Source of the DNA: an uncultured Bacteroides sp.
GTDB taxonomy: Bacteria > Bacteroidota > Bacteroidia > Bacteroidales > Bacteroidaceae
Assembly: GCA_900556625.1 (NCBI GenBank)
Contig: USPQ01000098.1
Span: 1-10,461, forward strand
Reading direction: 5' to 3'
Length of the DNA: 10,461 nucleotides
The notes beneath the pieces are model-generated. The model saw nothing but the letters and a program-made list of their open reading frames with translations, was not told the DNA's origin and did no database searches. A program made the translations under genes and the position numbers. How positions within the stretch are numbered: the first letter of the stretch is position 1; each line of letters starts with the position of its first letter. Shown one piece after another: positions 1 through 7,082 of this stretch.

Positions 1-252
1 ATAGAGTTGGAACGTGTGGATAAATCCAAACACTCTTCTCAAAAAGTGGAATTTTCTATGGAGCAACGCCAGCAGCTTTTACAGAAATTTCTGAAAAGTA
101 ACGGTGGTATTACCCGGCTGGAATATAGTAGCTTGACCGGACTTTCCCGGCTGAAAGCAATAGATGATTTGAATACTTTCATTGAGAAAGGGATTCTTCG
201 TAAACGTGGAGCTGGAAGAGCCGTGTTTTATGTTTGGAAACAAGAGCAATAA
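1..252 (+). CDS. C-terminal end of a protein with a winged-helix domain (5' partial)
   Basis: The reading frame is open from the first base of the window to the TAA at 250-252, so this is most likely the tail of a gene that begins upstream. A TTG at 7 and an ATG at 58 are in frame, but neither has a promoter or ribosome-binding context that would make it a convincing start. The last 60 or so residues look like a winged helix-turn-helix: a helix (MEQRQQLLQKFL), a second helical pair (ITRLEYSSLTGLSRLKAIDDLNTF), then a wing (GILRKRGAGRAVFYVW). C-terminal domains of this shape occur on Fic-family proteins, AlbA_2-type ATP-binding proteins and other Bacteroidales regulators. The visible part cannot distinguish these, so no function is assigned. 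It is a real coding end, since the next gene starts about 80 bp later on the same strand behind its own promoter. Confidence 0.6.
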   Translation: MELERVDKSKHSSQKVEFSMEQRQQLLQKFLKSNGGITRLEYSSLTGLSRLKAIDDLNTFIEKGILRKRGAGRAVFYVWKQEQ

Positions 253-274
253 CAATCAATTCAAAGATTTCTTC

Positions 275-303
275 TTGTTATTGCTAACAATTTTGTACCT
301 TTG
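275..303 (+). promoter_or_regulatory. Bacteroides-type promoter for the AAA-ATPase/PD-(D/E)XK gene
   Basis: A -33 element TTG (275-277) and a -7 element TACCTTTG (296-303) are separated by 18 bp. This matches the Bacteroides primary sigma consensus (TTTG, then TAnnTTTG). Transcription would begin near 310, about 20 nt before the ATG at 331. A perfect 6-bp inverted repeat, TTGTTA/TAACAA with a TTGC loop (275-290), covers the -33 element and part of the spacer. It could be an operator, or a weak terminator for the upstream gene because it is followed by TTTTG. Confidence 0.6.
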
Positions 304-330
304 TTTGTCTATAGAAAAAACAGTAGGATT

Positions 331-2043
331 ATGGCAAGTATAACAATTCCTTATGCAGTAGCAGATTTCATAGAAATGCGTGAACGTGGTTTCTATTACG
401 TAGATAAGACCCAATATATAGCTAAGCTTGAAGATTATAAGGCTCCTGTATTTCTGCGTCCCCGTCGCTTTGGAAAGAGTTTGTTAGTCTCTACTCTAGC
501 TTGCTATTATGACCGTACGAAAGCGCATCGGTTTGAAGAACTGTTTGGTGACACGTGGATTGGAAACCATCCGACAAAAGAACATAACCGTTATATGATA
601 ATCCGTTATGACTTCTCCGCAATGGTAATGTCAGACCATATTCAAGGGCTGGCACAGAATTTTAATGACCTGAATTGCGGTCCGGTAGAAGTAATGGTAG
701 CACATAATCGTGATTTGTTTGGTGATTTTGAATTTACCAATCGCGGGGATGCATCTAAAATGTTGGAAGAAGTGCTTACTTACGCCCGCTCTCACGAACT
801 GCCTAAAGTTTATATTTTGATTGATGAATATGATAATTTCACCAATCAATTACTTACTGCCTATAATGATCCACTCTATGAAGAAGTTACTACTAATGAC
901 AGCTTTCTGCGTACTTTTTTTAAAGTAATTAAAAAAGGTATTGGTGAGGGGAGTATCCGTACTTGTTTTTGTACAGGTGTGCTGCCTGTCACTATGGATG
1001 ATTTGACTAGTGGATATAATATTGCAGAGATATTGACTTTTGAGCCTAATTTCCTGAATATGCTTGGGTTTACATACGAAGAAACTGAAACGTATCTACG
1101 TTATGTGCTTGATAAGTATTCTACGGGACAGGATCGCTTTGACGAAATATGGCAACTAATAGTGAGTAACTATGATGGTTATCGTTTCCGTCCGAATGGA
1201 GATCGGTTATTCAATGCCACTATCCTTACTTACTTCTTCAAGAAATTTGCAGCCAATGCCGGTAGTATTCCGGACGAATTGGTAGATGAAAATCTACGTA
1301 CTGACATTCATTGGATTCGTCGGTTGACTCTTTCGCTGGATAATGCGAAAGCGATGTTGGATGCATTGGTAATTGACGATGAATTGCCTTATAATGTGGC
1401 TGATCTTGCCGGTAAGTTTAATAAGAAAAAGTTTTTTGATAAAGAGTTTTATCCCATTAGTTTGTTTTATTTGGGAATGACGACGTTGAAGGATAAATTT
1501 GTGACCACATTGCCTAATATGACGATGCGTAGTGTATACATGGACTACTATAATCAACTGAACAAAATAGAAGGCAATGCACAACGTTATGTTCCTGTGT
1601 ATCGGCACTATGATTCCAATCGAAGCTTGGAACCACTCGTTCAGAATTATTTCGAACAATATTTGGGACAATTTCCAGCACAGGTTTTTGATAAGATCAA
1701 TGAAAACTTTATCCGGTGTTCTTTCTACGAACTGGTATCGCGTTATTTAAGTAGCTGTTATACCTTTGCCATCGAACAGAATAATTCAGCAGGCCGATCA
1801 GACTTTGAAATGACCGGTATTCCCGGTACAGATTACCATACGGATGATCGTGTGGTCGAATTTAAATATTATCGTATGAAAGAAGCTGAAAAGATGCTTG
1901 TACTTTCCGAGCCTCTTCCCGAGCACGTGGAACAGGTGAAAAGATACGGTGAAGACACTAAGAAAAAGTTTCCTAATTATAATGTACGGACATATGTGGT
2001 GTACATTTGTGCTAATAAGGGATGGAAATTTTGGGAAGTATGA
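331..2043 (+). CDS. AAA-ATPase-like protein with C-terminal PD-(D/E)XK nuclease-fold domain
   Basis: A 570-residue protein with the architecture of the AAA-ATPase_like (PF09820) plus PDDEXK_9 (PF08011, formerly DUF1703) family, which is expanded in Bacteroidetes. The N-terminus carries the family signature (FYYVDKT, residues 21-27), a degenerate Walker A (RPRRFGKSL, 43-51) and a Walker B-like IDEYDN (164-169). The C-terminal domain shows the nuclease-fold pattern, with D491 in GRSDFEMTG and E510-x-K512 in VVEFKYY, so the metal-binding triad looks intact. The start is set at ATG 331. An upstream in-frame TTG at 301 lies inside the -7 promoter element and cannot be in the mRNA. No signal peptide or membrane segment is seen, so it is cytoplasmic. 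There is no obvious partner gene: the next gene is a flavoprotein with its own promoter. The molecular role of the family is not established; nucleic-acid cleavage coupled to ATP hydrolysis is inferred from fold only. Confidence 0.9.
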   Translation: MASITIPYAVADFIEMRERGFYYVDKTQYIAKLEDYKAPVFLRPRRFGKSLLVSTLACYYDRTKAHRFEELFGDTWIGNHPTKEHNRYMIIRYDFSAMVMSDHIQGLAQNFNDLNCGPVEVMVAHNRDLFGDFEFTNRGDASKMLEEVLTYARSHELPKVYILIDEYDNFTNQLLTAYNDPLYEEVTTNDSFLRTFFKVIKKGIGEGSIRTCFCTGVLPVTMDDLTSGYNIAEILTFEPNFLNMLGFTYEETETYLRYVLDKYSTGQDRFDEIWQLIVSNYDGYRFRPNGDRLFNATILTYFFKKFAANAGSIPDELVDENLRTDIHWIRRLTLSLDNAKAMLDALVIDDELPYNVADLAGKFNKKKFFDKEFYPISLFYLGMTTLKDKFVTTLPNMTMRSVYMDYYNQLNKIEGNAQRYVPVYRHYDSNRSLEPLVQNYFEQYLGQFPAQVFDKINENFIRCSFYELVSRYLSSCYTFAIEQNNSAGRSDFEMTGIPGTDYHTDDRVVEFKYYRMKEAEKMLVLSEPLPEHVEQVKRYGEDTKKKFPNYNVRTYVVYICANKGWKFWEV

Positions 2044-2117
2044 GACTTCGTTGTTTTGCGGTTACTCTGCTGATGTATATCTGTAATTCGGGTATCTTTC
2101 TCTGTAATTTGTCTACA

Positions 2118-2146
2118 TTCGATATACTTTTATTTCCATATTTTTG
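2118..2146 (+). promoter_or_regulatory. Probable promoter for the flavoprotein gene
   Basis: A -7 element TATTTTTG (2139-2146) fits TAnnTTTG and would start transcription near 2153, leaving a leader of about 45 nt before ATG 2197. The -33 position holds only a degenerate TTC (2118-2120, 18-bp spacer). A second, weaker candidate lies upstream: TTTG 2055-2058 with TATATCTG 2076-2083. The stretch 2044-2117 shows nothing else recognisable; no convincing terminator follows the ATPase gene. Confidence 0.45.
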
Positions 2147-2196
2147 CAAAGTGAATCATTGATAAAAGGATTCGGAAAATATAAAATAGTAAAGTT

Positions 2197-2736
2197 ATGG
2201 CTAAAAAAGTTCTGATACTTTCGTCCAGTCCACGCAGAGGTGGAAATTCGGACGTACTTTGTGATGAGTTTATGAAAGGTGCTCTTGAAGAGGGTAATGA
2301 AGTGGAAAAGATTTTTCTGAAAGATAAGACGGTACATCCTTGTACGGGGTGCAGTGTTTGCAGTATGTACGGAAAACCTTGTCCGCAGAAAGACGATGCG
2401 GCTGAGATTGTGGAGAAGATGATTGCCGCCGATGTCATCGTAATGGCAACACCGGTTTATTTTTATACTATGTGCGGACAAATGAAGATAATGATCGATC
2501 GCTGCTGCGCACGGTATACGGAAATAAGCAACAAGGAATTTTATTTTATCATTGCGGCAGCTGAAAACAGTAAAGCGATGATGGAACGCACTATTGATGG
2601 TTTTCGTGGGTTCCTCGACTGTCTGGAAGCACCGCAGGAAAAAGGGGTTGTCTATGGGGTAGGTGCTTGGAAAGTAGGGGAGATTAAAGATACTCCACAT
2701 ATGAAGGAAGCCTACGAAATGGGAAAACGTATTTGA
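2197..2736 (+). CDS. Flavodoxin-fold NAD(P)H-dependent oxidoreductase / iron-sulfur flavoprotein-like
   Basis: A 179-residue protein of the FMN_red / flavodoxin_2 type. The N-terminal strand and FMN phosphate-binding loop are clear (VLILSSSPRRGGNSD, residues 5-19). The second FMN loop is also present (VIVMATPVYFYTMCGQMK, 80-97), with the TPVYF motif typical of this group. Between them lie four cysteines, C49, C52, C55 and C62, in a C-x2-C-x2-C-x6-C arrangement. This falls within the compact cluster motif of archaeal and anaerobe iron-sulfur flavoproteins, so a [4Fe-4S] cluster beside FMN is plausible. Such proteins transfer electrons or reduce quinones, O2/H2O2 or xenobiotics; the substrate here is unknown. 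No signal peptide is present, so it should be cytoplasmic. The ATG follows an A-rich leader without a Shine-Dalgarno sequence, as usual in Bacteroides. An antisense open frame over this gene is a shadow. Confidence 0.88.
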   Translation: MAKKVLILSSSPRRGGNSDVLCDEFMKGALEEGNEVEKIFLKDKTVHPCTGCSVCSMYGKPCPQKDDAAEIVEKMIAADVIVMATPVYFYTMCGQMKIMIDRCCARYTEISNKEFYFIIAAAENSKAMMERTIDGFRGFLDCLEAPQEKGVVYGVGAWKVGEIKDTPHMKEAYEMGKRI

Positions 2737-2774
2737 CGAAAACCAATTATTTTAGTAGATAATAGTCTGGATTG

Positions 2775-2805
2775 TTTGTTCTGCTACGGAATTGTTATAA
2801 TTTTG
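2775..2805 (+). promoter_or_regulatory. Canonical Bacteroides promoter for the MBL-fold hydrolase gene
   Basis: The -33 element TTTG (2775-2778) and the -7 element TAATTTTG (2798-2805) are separated by 19 bp, an excellent match to the Bacteroides consensus. The start of transcription would fall near 2812, about 40 nt before ATG 2854. Because the gap to the next gene is only 37 bp, this promoter probably also drives the Tricorn homologue. Confidence 0.7.
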
Positions 2806-2819
2806 TGGCAGAACTTTTT
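2778..2819 (+). repeat. 10-bp inverted repeat enclosing the promoter (operator or terminator)
   Basis: GTTCTGCTAC (2778-2787) pairs with GTGGCAGAAC (2805-2814), nine Watson-Crick pairs plus one G-U, around a 17-nt loop, and is followed by TTTTT (2815-2819). As RNA from the upstream flavoprotein gene it resembles a rho-independent terminator. As DNA, its arms begin at the end of the -33 box and finish at the expected transcription start, with the -7 box in the loop, which is where a dimeric repressor could bind. Both roles could apply. Confidence 0.55.
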
Positions 2820-2853
2820 GTCATGTGCAATATCTATCTAAAAGTACATTATT

Positions 2854-3657
2854 ATGAATTATAAAATAACCACTCTGGTGGAGAATTGCGTTTATGGGCG
2901 CAAGCTACAGGCAGAGCATGGGCTTTCTCTTTATATTGAAACGGCAGAACATAAATTACTCTTTGATACAGGTGCATCGGATTTATTCATTAGCAATGCC
3001 CGTCTGCTTCACATCGACTTGCGGGAAGTAGACTATCTGATACTCTCTCATGGGCATAGTGACCATACGGGAGGTTTGCGTCATTTTCTGGAATTGAATA
3101 CCATTGCAACAGTTGTGTGCAAGCGTAGCATTTTCTTACCTAAATTTAAGGATGATCGTGAAAATGGAATTAAGCATACCGAAACGTTCGACTTATCCCG
3201 TTTTCGCTTTATTGACCAACGGACGGAATTGCTTCCGGGAGTTGTCTTGTTTCCATCGATAAAAATCGAAGATAAGGAAGATACTCATTTTGAACGGTTC
3301 TTTGTTCAACAAGATGACGGCAATAAGATTCCCGATACTTTTGAGGATGAACTGGCGGTGGCGCTGGTCGGCGATGAAAGTTTCTCTGTGCTGAGTGCCT
3401 GTTCCCATCGAGGAATCACTAATATATTGCGAACGATACGGAACGCATTTCCCGGTCTCCCTTGTGAGCTGCTTTTGGGCGGTTTTCATATCCATAATGC
3501 GGAAGAGCAAAAATATCATGTGATTTCAGATTATCTCCAACGGTATATGCCTCGTCAGATAGGAGTGTGCCATTGTACGGGAGTAGACAAGTACGCTTTT
3601 TTCTGTAAGGATTTTGGTGACAGGATATTTTATAATCACACAGGAAGAGTTATTTAG
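2854..3657 (+). CDS. MBL-fold metallohydrolase (DHPS-like subfamily)
   Basis: A 267-residue metallo-beta-lactamase-fold protein. The metal-binding motif HGHSDHTGG is complete (H66, H68, D70, H71). Further likely ligands or conserved residues are H185 (SACSHRG), H212 and H214 (GGFHIHN) and H240 (VCHCTG). The FDTG motif (37-40) and the closing HCTG are typical of the group related to the archaeal 7,8-dihydropterin-6-methyl-4-(beta-D-ribofuranosyl)aminobenzene-5'-phosphate synthase-like proteins. Members in non-methanogens are annotated only as MBL-fold hydrolases, and the substrate is unknown. The length fits the subfamily, and no signal peptide is visible, so it is cytoplasmic. The ATG at 2854 lies about 40 nt after the predicted transcription start. 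The Tricorn-type protease gene follows after 37 bp with no terminator or consensus promoter in between, suggesting co-transcription; a functional link to the protease is not evident. Confidence 0.88.
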   Translation: MNYKITTLVENCVYGRKLQAEHGLSLYIETAEHKLLFDTGASDLFISNARLLHIDLREVDYLILSHGHSDHTGGLRHFLELNTIATVVCKRSIFLPKFKDDRENGIKHTETFDLSRFRFIDQRTELLPGVVLFPSIKIEDKEDTHFERFFVQQDDGNKIPDTFEDELAVALVGDESFSVLSACSHRGITNILRTIRNAFPGLPCELLLGGFHIHNAEEQKYHVISDYLQRYMPRQIGVCHCTGVDKYAFFCKDFGDRIFYNHTGRVI

Positions 3658-3694
3658 AAGGACTGTTTTAGGCATAAATATAGACTAATTAAAT

Positions 3695-6600
3695 ATGAAG
3701 AAACTTATCACTTGTTTATCGTTTGCGCTGGCCGCAGTATCCGTCGGCTATGCTGCTGTAACTCCTTTATGGATGCGCGACGCGCGTATTTCGCCCGATG
3801 GAAGCGAAATAGTCTTTTGCTATAAAGGCGATATCTACAAAGTATCCGCACAAGGAGGAACTGCCGTCCAATTAACAACACAAGCCTCTTATGAAGCCAA
3901 TCCGGTCTGGTCGCCCGATGGAGAGCAGATTGCTTTTGCCAGCGACCGCAATGGGAATTTTGACCTTTTTATTATGTCTGCCGATGGAGGTGCTGCCCGG
4001 AGACTGACTTATCATTCTGCTTCGGAAATTCCCTCCACCTTTACACCGGATGGGAAGTATGTGCTTTTTTCCGCTTCCATTCAAGATCCGGCAACCAGTG
4101 CATTGTTTCCTACAAGTGCTATGACGGAACTGTATAGAGTGCCTGTCGAGGGGGGGAATACCGAACAAGTCTTGGGTACTCCTGCCGAATGGGTTTGTTT
4201 TGACAAGGCCGGGAGTAATTTCCTTTATCAGGACCGTAAAGGGTTTGAAGACGAATGGAGAAAACACCATACGTCATCCATCGCAAGAGATATCTGGCTG
4301 TACGATACTCAAACAGGAGAACATACTAATCTGACGAACCGCAACGGGGAAGACCGTAATCCGGTTTACGCTCCCGACGGGAAGTCTGTGTATTTTCTGA
4401 GCGAACGTAATGGAGGTTCATTCAATGTATATTCTTTCCCATTGAATGCTCCGCAGCAAGTGAAGCCTGTAACGACTTTCCGTACTCACCCGGTGCGTTT
4501 TCTCTCTGTCAGTGATAAGGGAACCTTGTGCTATGCATACGATGGGGAACTTTATACGCAACTGCCGAACTCCCGTCCGCAAAAGGTGAAAGTGGAACTT
4601 GTCCGTGATGATGACAAGGATATCGCATCATTCAGATTCTCACAGGGAGCTACTTCCGCCTGTGTTTCTCCGGATGGCAAGCAGGTAGCGTTCATCGTTC
4701 GTGGCGATGTTTTCGTTACGTCAACTAATTATCCGACAACTAAGCAGATAACCAATACACCTGCCGGAGAATCGGGCCTTTCGTTTGCTCCGGACAATAG
4801 GACGTTGGTGTATGCCAGCGAACGGACAGGCAACTGGCAACTGTATATGGCAAAGATTATACGTAAAGAAGATCCTAATTTTCCCAATGCAACTCTTATT
4901 GAGGAAGAGGTGTTACTCCCCTCTAAAACAGTGGAACGCAGATATCCGCAATATTCTCCGGATGGGAAGGAGATTGCCTTTATCGAAGACCGCAACCGTC
5001 TGATGGTACTCAATCTGGAGACGAAGAAAGTACGTCAGGTGACGGATGGATCTACATGGTACAATACAGGGGGCGGGTTTGATTATGAATGGTCGCCGGA
5101 CGGCAAATGGTTTACGTTGGAATTTATAGGAAACCGTCATGATCCGTATTCTGATATCGGTATTGTCAGTGCGCAAGGAGGAGCAATCACTAATCTGACA
5201 AATAGCGGTTATATGAGCGGTTCTCCGCGTTGGGTACTTGACGGGAACGCTGTTCTTTTCCAAACGGAACGCTACGGGATGCGTGCCCACGCTTCGTGGG
5301 GTTCACAACAGGATGTTATGCTGGTATTCCTGAACCAGGATGCATACGATCGTTATCGGTTGAGCAAGGAGGATTTCGAATTACTCAAAGAGTTTGAAAA
5401 GGAACAGAAGAAGGCGAAAGAGAAAGACGAGAAGAAAAAGAATGAAAAGAAAAAGGACGCCGGTAAAGATAAAAAGAAAGATGGAGATAAAGATGGAGAC
5501 AACGGTAAGTCCGACAAAGATAAGGAAAGTAAAAAAGAGATTGTAGTAGAGTTGAAAGGTATTGAGGACCGCATTGTCCGCTTGACACCCAATTCTTCGG
5601 ATTTAGGTAGCGCCATTGTCTCAAAAGACGGAGAGAACCTCTACTATTTTTCTGCTTTTGAAGGTGGTTATGACCTTTGGAAAATGAATCTTCGTGAAAA
5701 GGAGACAAAGCGTCTGCATAAGCTCAATACCGGTTGGGTTTCCTTATCTATGGATAAAGATGGAAATATATTCTTGTTGGGCAGTAGGAATATGCAGAAG
5801 ATGGATGCAAAGTCGGATGCGTTGAAACCGATTAGTTATCAAGCGGAGATGAAGATGGATTTGGCTGCCGAACGGGAAGCTATGTTTGACCATGTATATA
5901 AGCAACAGCAGAAACGCTTCTATAACTTGAATATGCACGGAGTGAATTGGGATGAGATGAGTGCGGCTTACCGTAAGTTCCTTCCTCATATCGACAATAA
6001 CTATGATTTTGCCGAATTGCTGAGTGAGTGGCTGGGCGAGTTGAATGTATCCCATACCGGAGGCCGTTATTTTGCCAACGGTAAGGGAGATGTTACTTCT
6101 AATTTGGGGCTTTTGTTCGATTGGGAATATCGGGGAAAAGGCATGAGAATTGCTGAAGTGATAGAGAAAGGTCCGTTTGATCATTCCCGTACCAAAGTAA
6201 AGGAAGGATGCATTATTGAGAAAATCAATGGACAGGAAATTTCTCAGGAAAATGATATTACTGTTTTGCTGAACAACAAAGCAGGCAAGAAAACATTGAT
6301 TTCACTATACGATCCGCAGAGTAAAGAGCGTTGGGAAGAGGTGGTTATGCCTATTTCCGGTGGGCGTTTAAACGGACTGTTGTATAACCGTTGGGTAAAA
6401 CAACGTGCTGCGGAAGTGGAAAAATGGTCGAACGGAAGATTGGGATATGTGCATATACAGTCTATGGGTGACGGAAGTTTCCGTACTGTCTATTCTGATA
6501 TTCTGGGTAAATATAACAACTGTGAGGGGATTGTCATCGATACTCGTTTCAACGGTGGAGGCCGACTGCATGAAGAGATTGAAATTTTGTTCAGCGGGCA

Positions 6601-7000
6601 GAAATATTTCACGCAGGTAGTACGTGGGCGTGAAGCTTGTGATATGCCGAGCCGTCGTTGGAATAAACCTTCCATTATGTTGCAATGTGAAGCGAATTAC
6701 TCGAATGCGCACGGTACTCCTTGGGTATATAAACACCGGAATATCGGCAGGCTCGTCGGTATGCCTGTACCGGGAACGATGACCAGTGTTTCTTGGGAGA
6801 CTTTGCAGGATCCTTCGTTAGTATTCGGTATTCCTATTGTCGGTTATCGTTTGGCTGACGGTAGCTATCTGGAAAATTCTCAGTTGGAGCCTGATATTAA
6901 GGTGGCTAATAGTCCGGAAACTGTTGTAAAAGGTGAGGATATACAATTGAAGGCAGCAGTTGGCGAATTGTTGAAAGAGATTGATAGTAAAAAGAAATAG
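3695..7000 (+). CDS. Exported Tricorn-type S41 family protease
   Basis: An 1101-residue homologue of Tricorn protease. A Sec signal peptide covers residues 1 to about 20 (MKK, a hydrophobic core, then GYA/A), so it acts outside the cytoplasm, probably in the periplasm. Next come two beta-propeller regions (about 25-560 and 615-720) with repeated SPDG-type motifs, starting ISPDG at 33 and WSPDG at 72. A lysine/glutamate/aspartate-rich low-complexity insert occupies about 566-615. The Tricorn core domain 1 lies at about 725-795, a PDZ domain at about 800-885 and the S41 catalytic core at about 895-1090. Catalytic residues align with Thermoplasma Tricorn: S786-H787 (SH motif), nucleophile S1003 in NYSNAHG and E1060 in LENSQLEPD. 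Spacings (216 and 57 residues) nearly match Tricorn's 219 and 58. After the nucleophile this protein has Asn where most family members have Asp. Expected role: trimming of peptides, with the propellers gating substrate access. It probably shares the promoter upstream of the MBL gene. Confidence 0.93.
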   Translation: MKKLITCLSFALAAVSVGYAAVTPLWMRDARISPDGSEIVFCYKGDIYKVSAQGGTAVQLTTQASYEANPVWSPDGEQIAFASDRNGNFDLFIMSADGGAARRLTYHSASEIPSTFTPDGKYVLFSASIQDPATSALFPTSAMTELYRVPVEGGNTEQVLGTPAEWVCFDKAGSNFLYQDRKGFEDEWRKHHTSSIARDIWLYDTQTGEHTNLTNRNGEDRNPVYAPDGKSVYFLSERNGGSFNVYSFPLNAPQQVKPVTTFRTHPVRFLSVSDKGTLCYAYDGELYTQLPNSRPQKVKVELVRDDDKDIASFRFSQGATSACVSPDGKQVAFIVRGDVFVTSTNYPTTKQITNTPAGESGLSFAPDNRTLVYASERTGNWQLYMAKIIRKEDPNFPNATLIEEEVLLPSKTVERRYPQYSPDGKEIAFIEDRNRLMVLNLETKKVRQVTDGSTWYNTGGGFDYEWSPDGKWFTLEFIGNRHDPYSDIGIVSAQGGAITNLTNSGYMSGSPRWVLDGNAVLFQTERYGMRAHASWGSQQDVMLVFLNQDAYDRYRLSKEDFELLKEFEKEQKKAKEKDEKKKNEKKKDAGKDKKKDGDKDGDNGKSDKDKESKKEIVVELKGIEDRIVRLTPNSSDLGSAIVSKDGENLYYFSAFEGGYDLWKMNLREKETKRLHKLNTGWVSLSMDKDGNIFLLGSRNMQKMDAKSDALKPISYQAEMKMDLAAEREAMFDHVYKQQQKRFYNLNMHGVNWDEMSAAYRKFLPHIDNNYDFAELLSEWLGELNVSHTGGRYFANGKGDVTSNLGLLFDWEYRGKGMRIAEVIEKGPFDHSRTKVKEGCIIEKINGQEISQENDITVLLNNKAGKKTLISLYDPQSKERWEEVVMPISGGRLNGLLYNRWVKQRAAEVEKWSNGRLGYVHIQSMGDGSFRTVYSDILGKYNNCEGIVIDTRFNGGGRLHEEIEILFSGQKYFTQVVRGREACDMPSRRWNKPSIMLQCEANYSNAHGTPWVYKHRNIGRLVGMPVPGTMTSVSWETLQDPSLVFGIPIVGYRLADGSYLENSQLEPDIKVANSPETVVKGEDIQLKAAVGELLKEIDSKKK

Positions 7001-7018
7001 ATAGATTTGCTATAGATG

Positions 7019-7060
7019 AGGGGTGTACCATAATTCATTTATGACACACCCCTTATTCTT
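7019..7060 (+). terminator. Rho-independent terminator after the Tricorn gene
   Basis: AGGGGTGT (7019-7026) pairs perfectly with ACACCCCT (7046-7053). Past a 2x2 internal loop, CATAA (7029-7033) pairs with TTATG (7039-7043) around a 5-nt loop. The stem is followed by the T-rich TATTCTTTT, which fits termination of plus-strand transcription. It lies between convergent genes; read on the minus strand the trailing sequence is less T-rich, so it would be a weaker terminator for the 7083-7547 gene. Confidence 0.8.
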
Positions 7061-7082
7061 TTATATAGTTAATAGTTCCGGT

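Noticed and set aside
301..330. TTG at 301 as the start of the ATPase-nuclease gene
   Set aside because: The TTG lies within the -7 promoter element TACCTTTG (296-303), upstream of the expected transcription start; family similarity begins after ATG 331.
2113..2700. 195-codon minus-strand open frame antisense to the flavoprotein gene
   Set aside because: It lies opposite a clear flavodoxin-fold gene, has no recognisable domain or coding-like composition, and reads as a shadow frame.
5390..5545. Purine-rich AAG/GAA tract as a DNA repeat or regulatory element
   Set aside because: It is in frame within the Tricorn gene and encodes an irregular Lys/Glu/Asp-rich linker without a fixed DNA repeat unit.
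5353..5616. Serine/leucine/phenylalanine-rich minus-strand open frame
   Set aside because: It is the antisense image of the lysine-rich coding tract of the Tricorn gene; the low complexity explains the long open frame.
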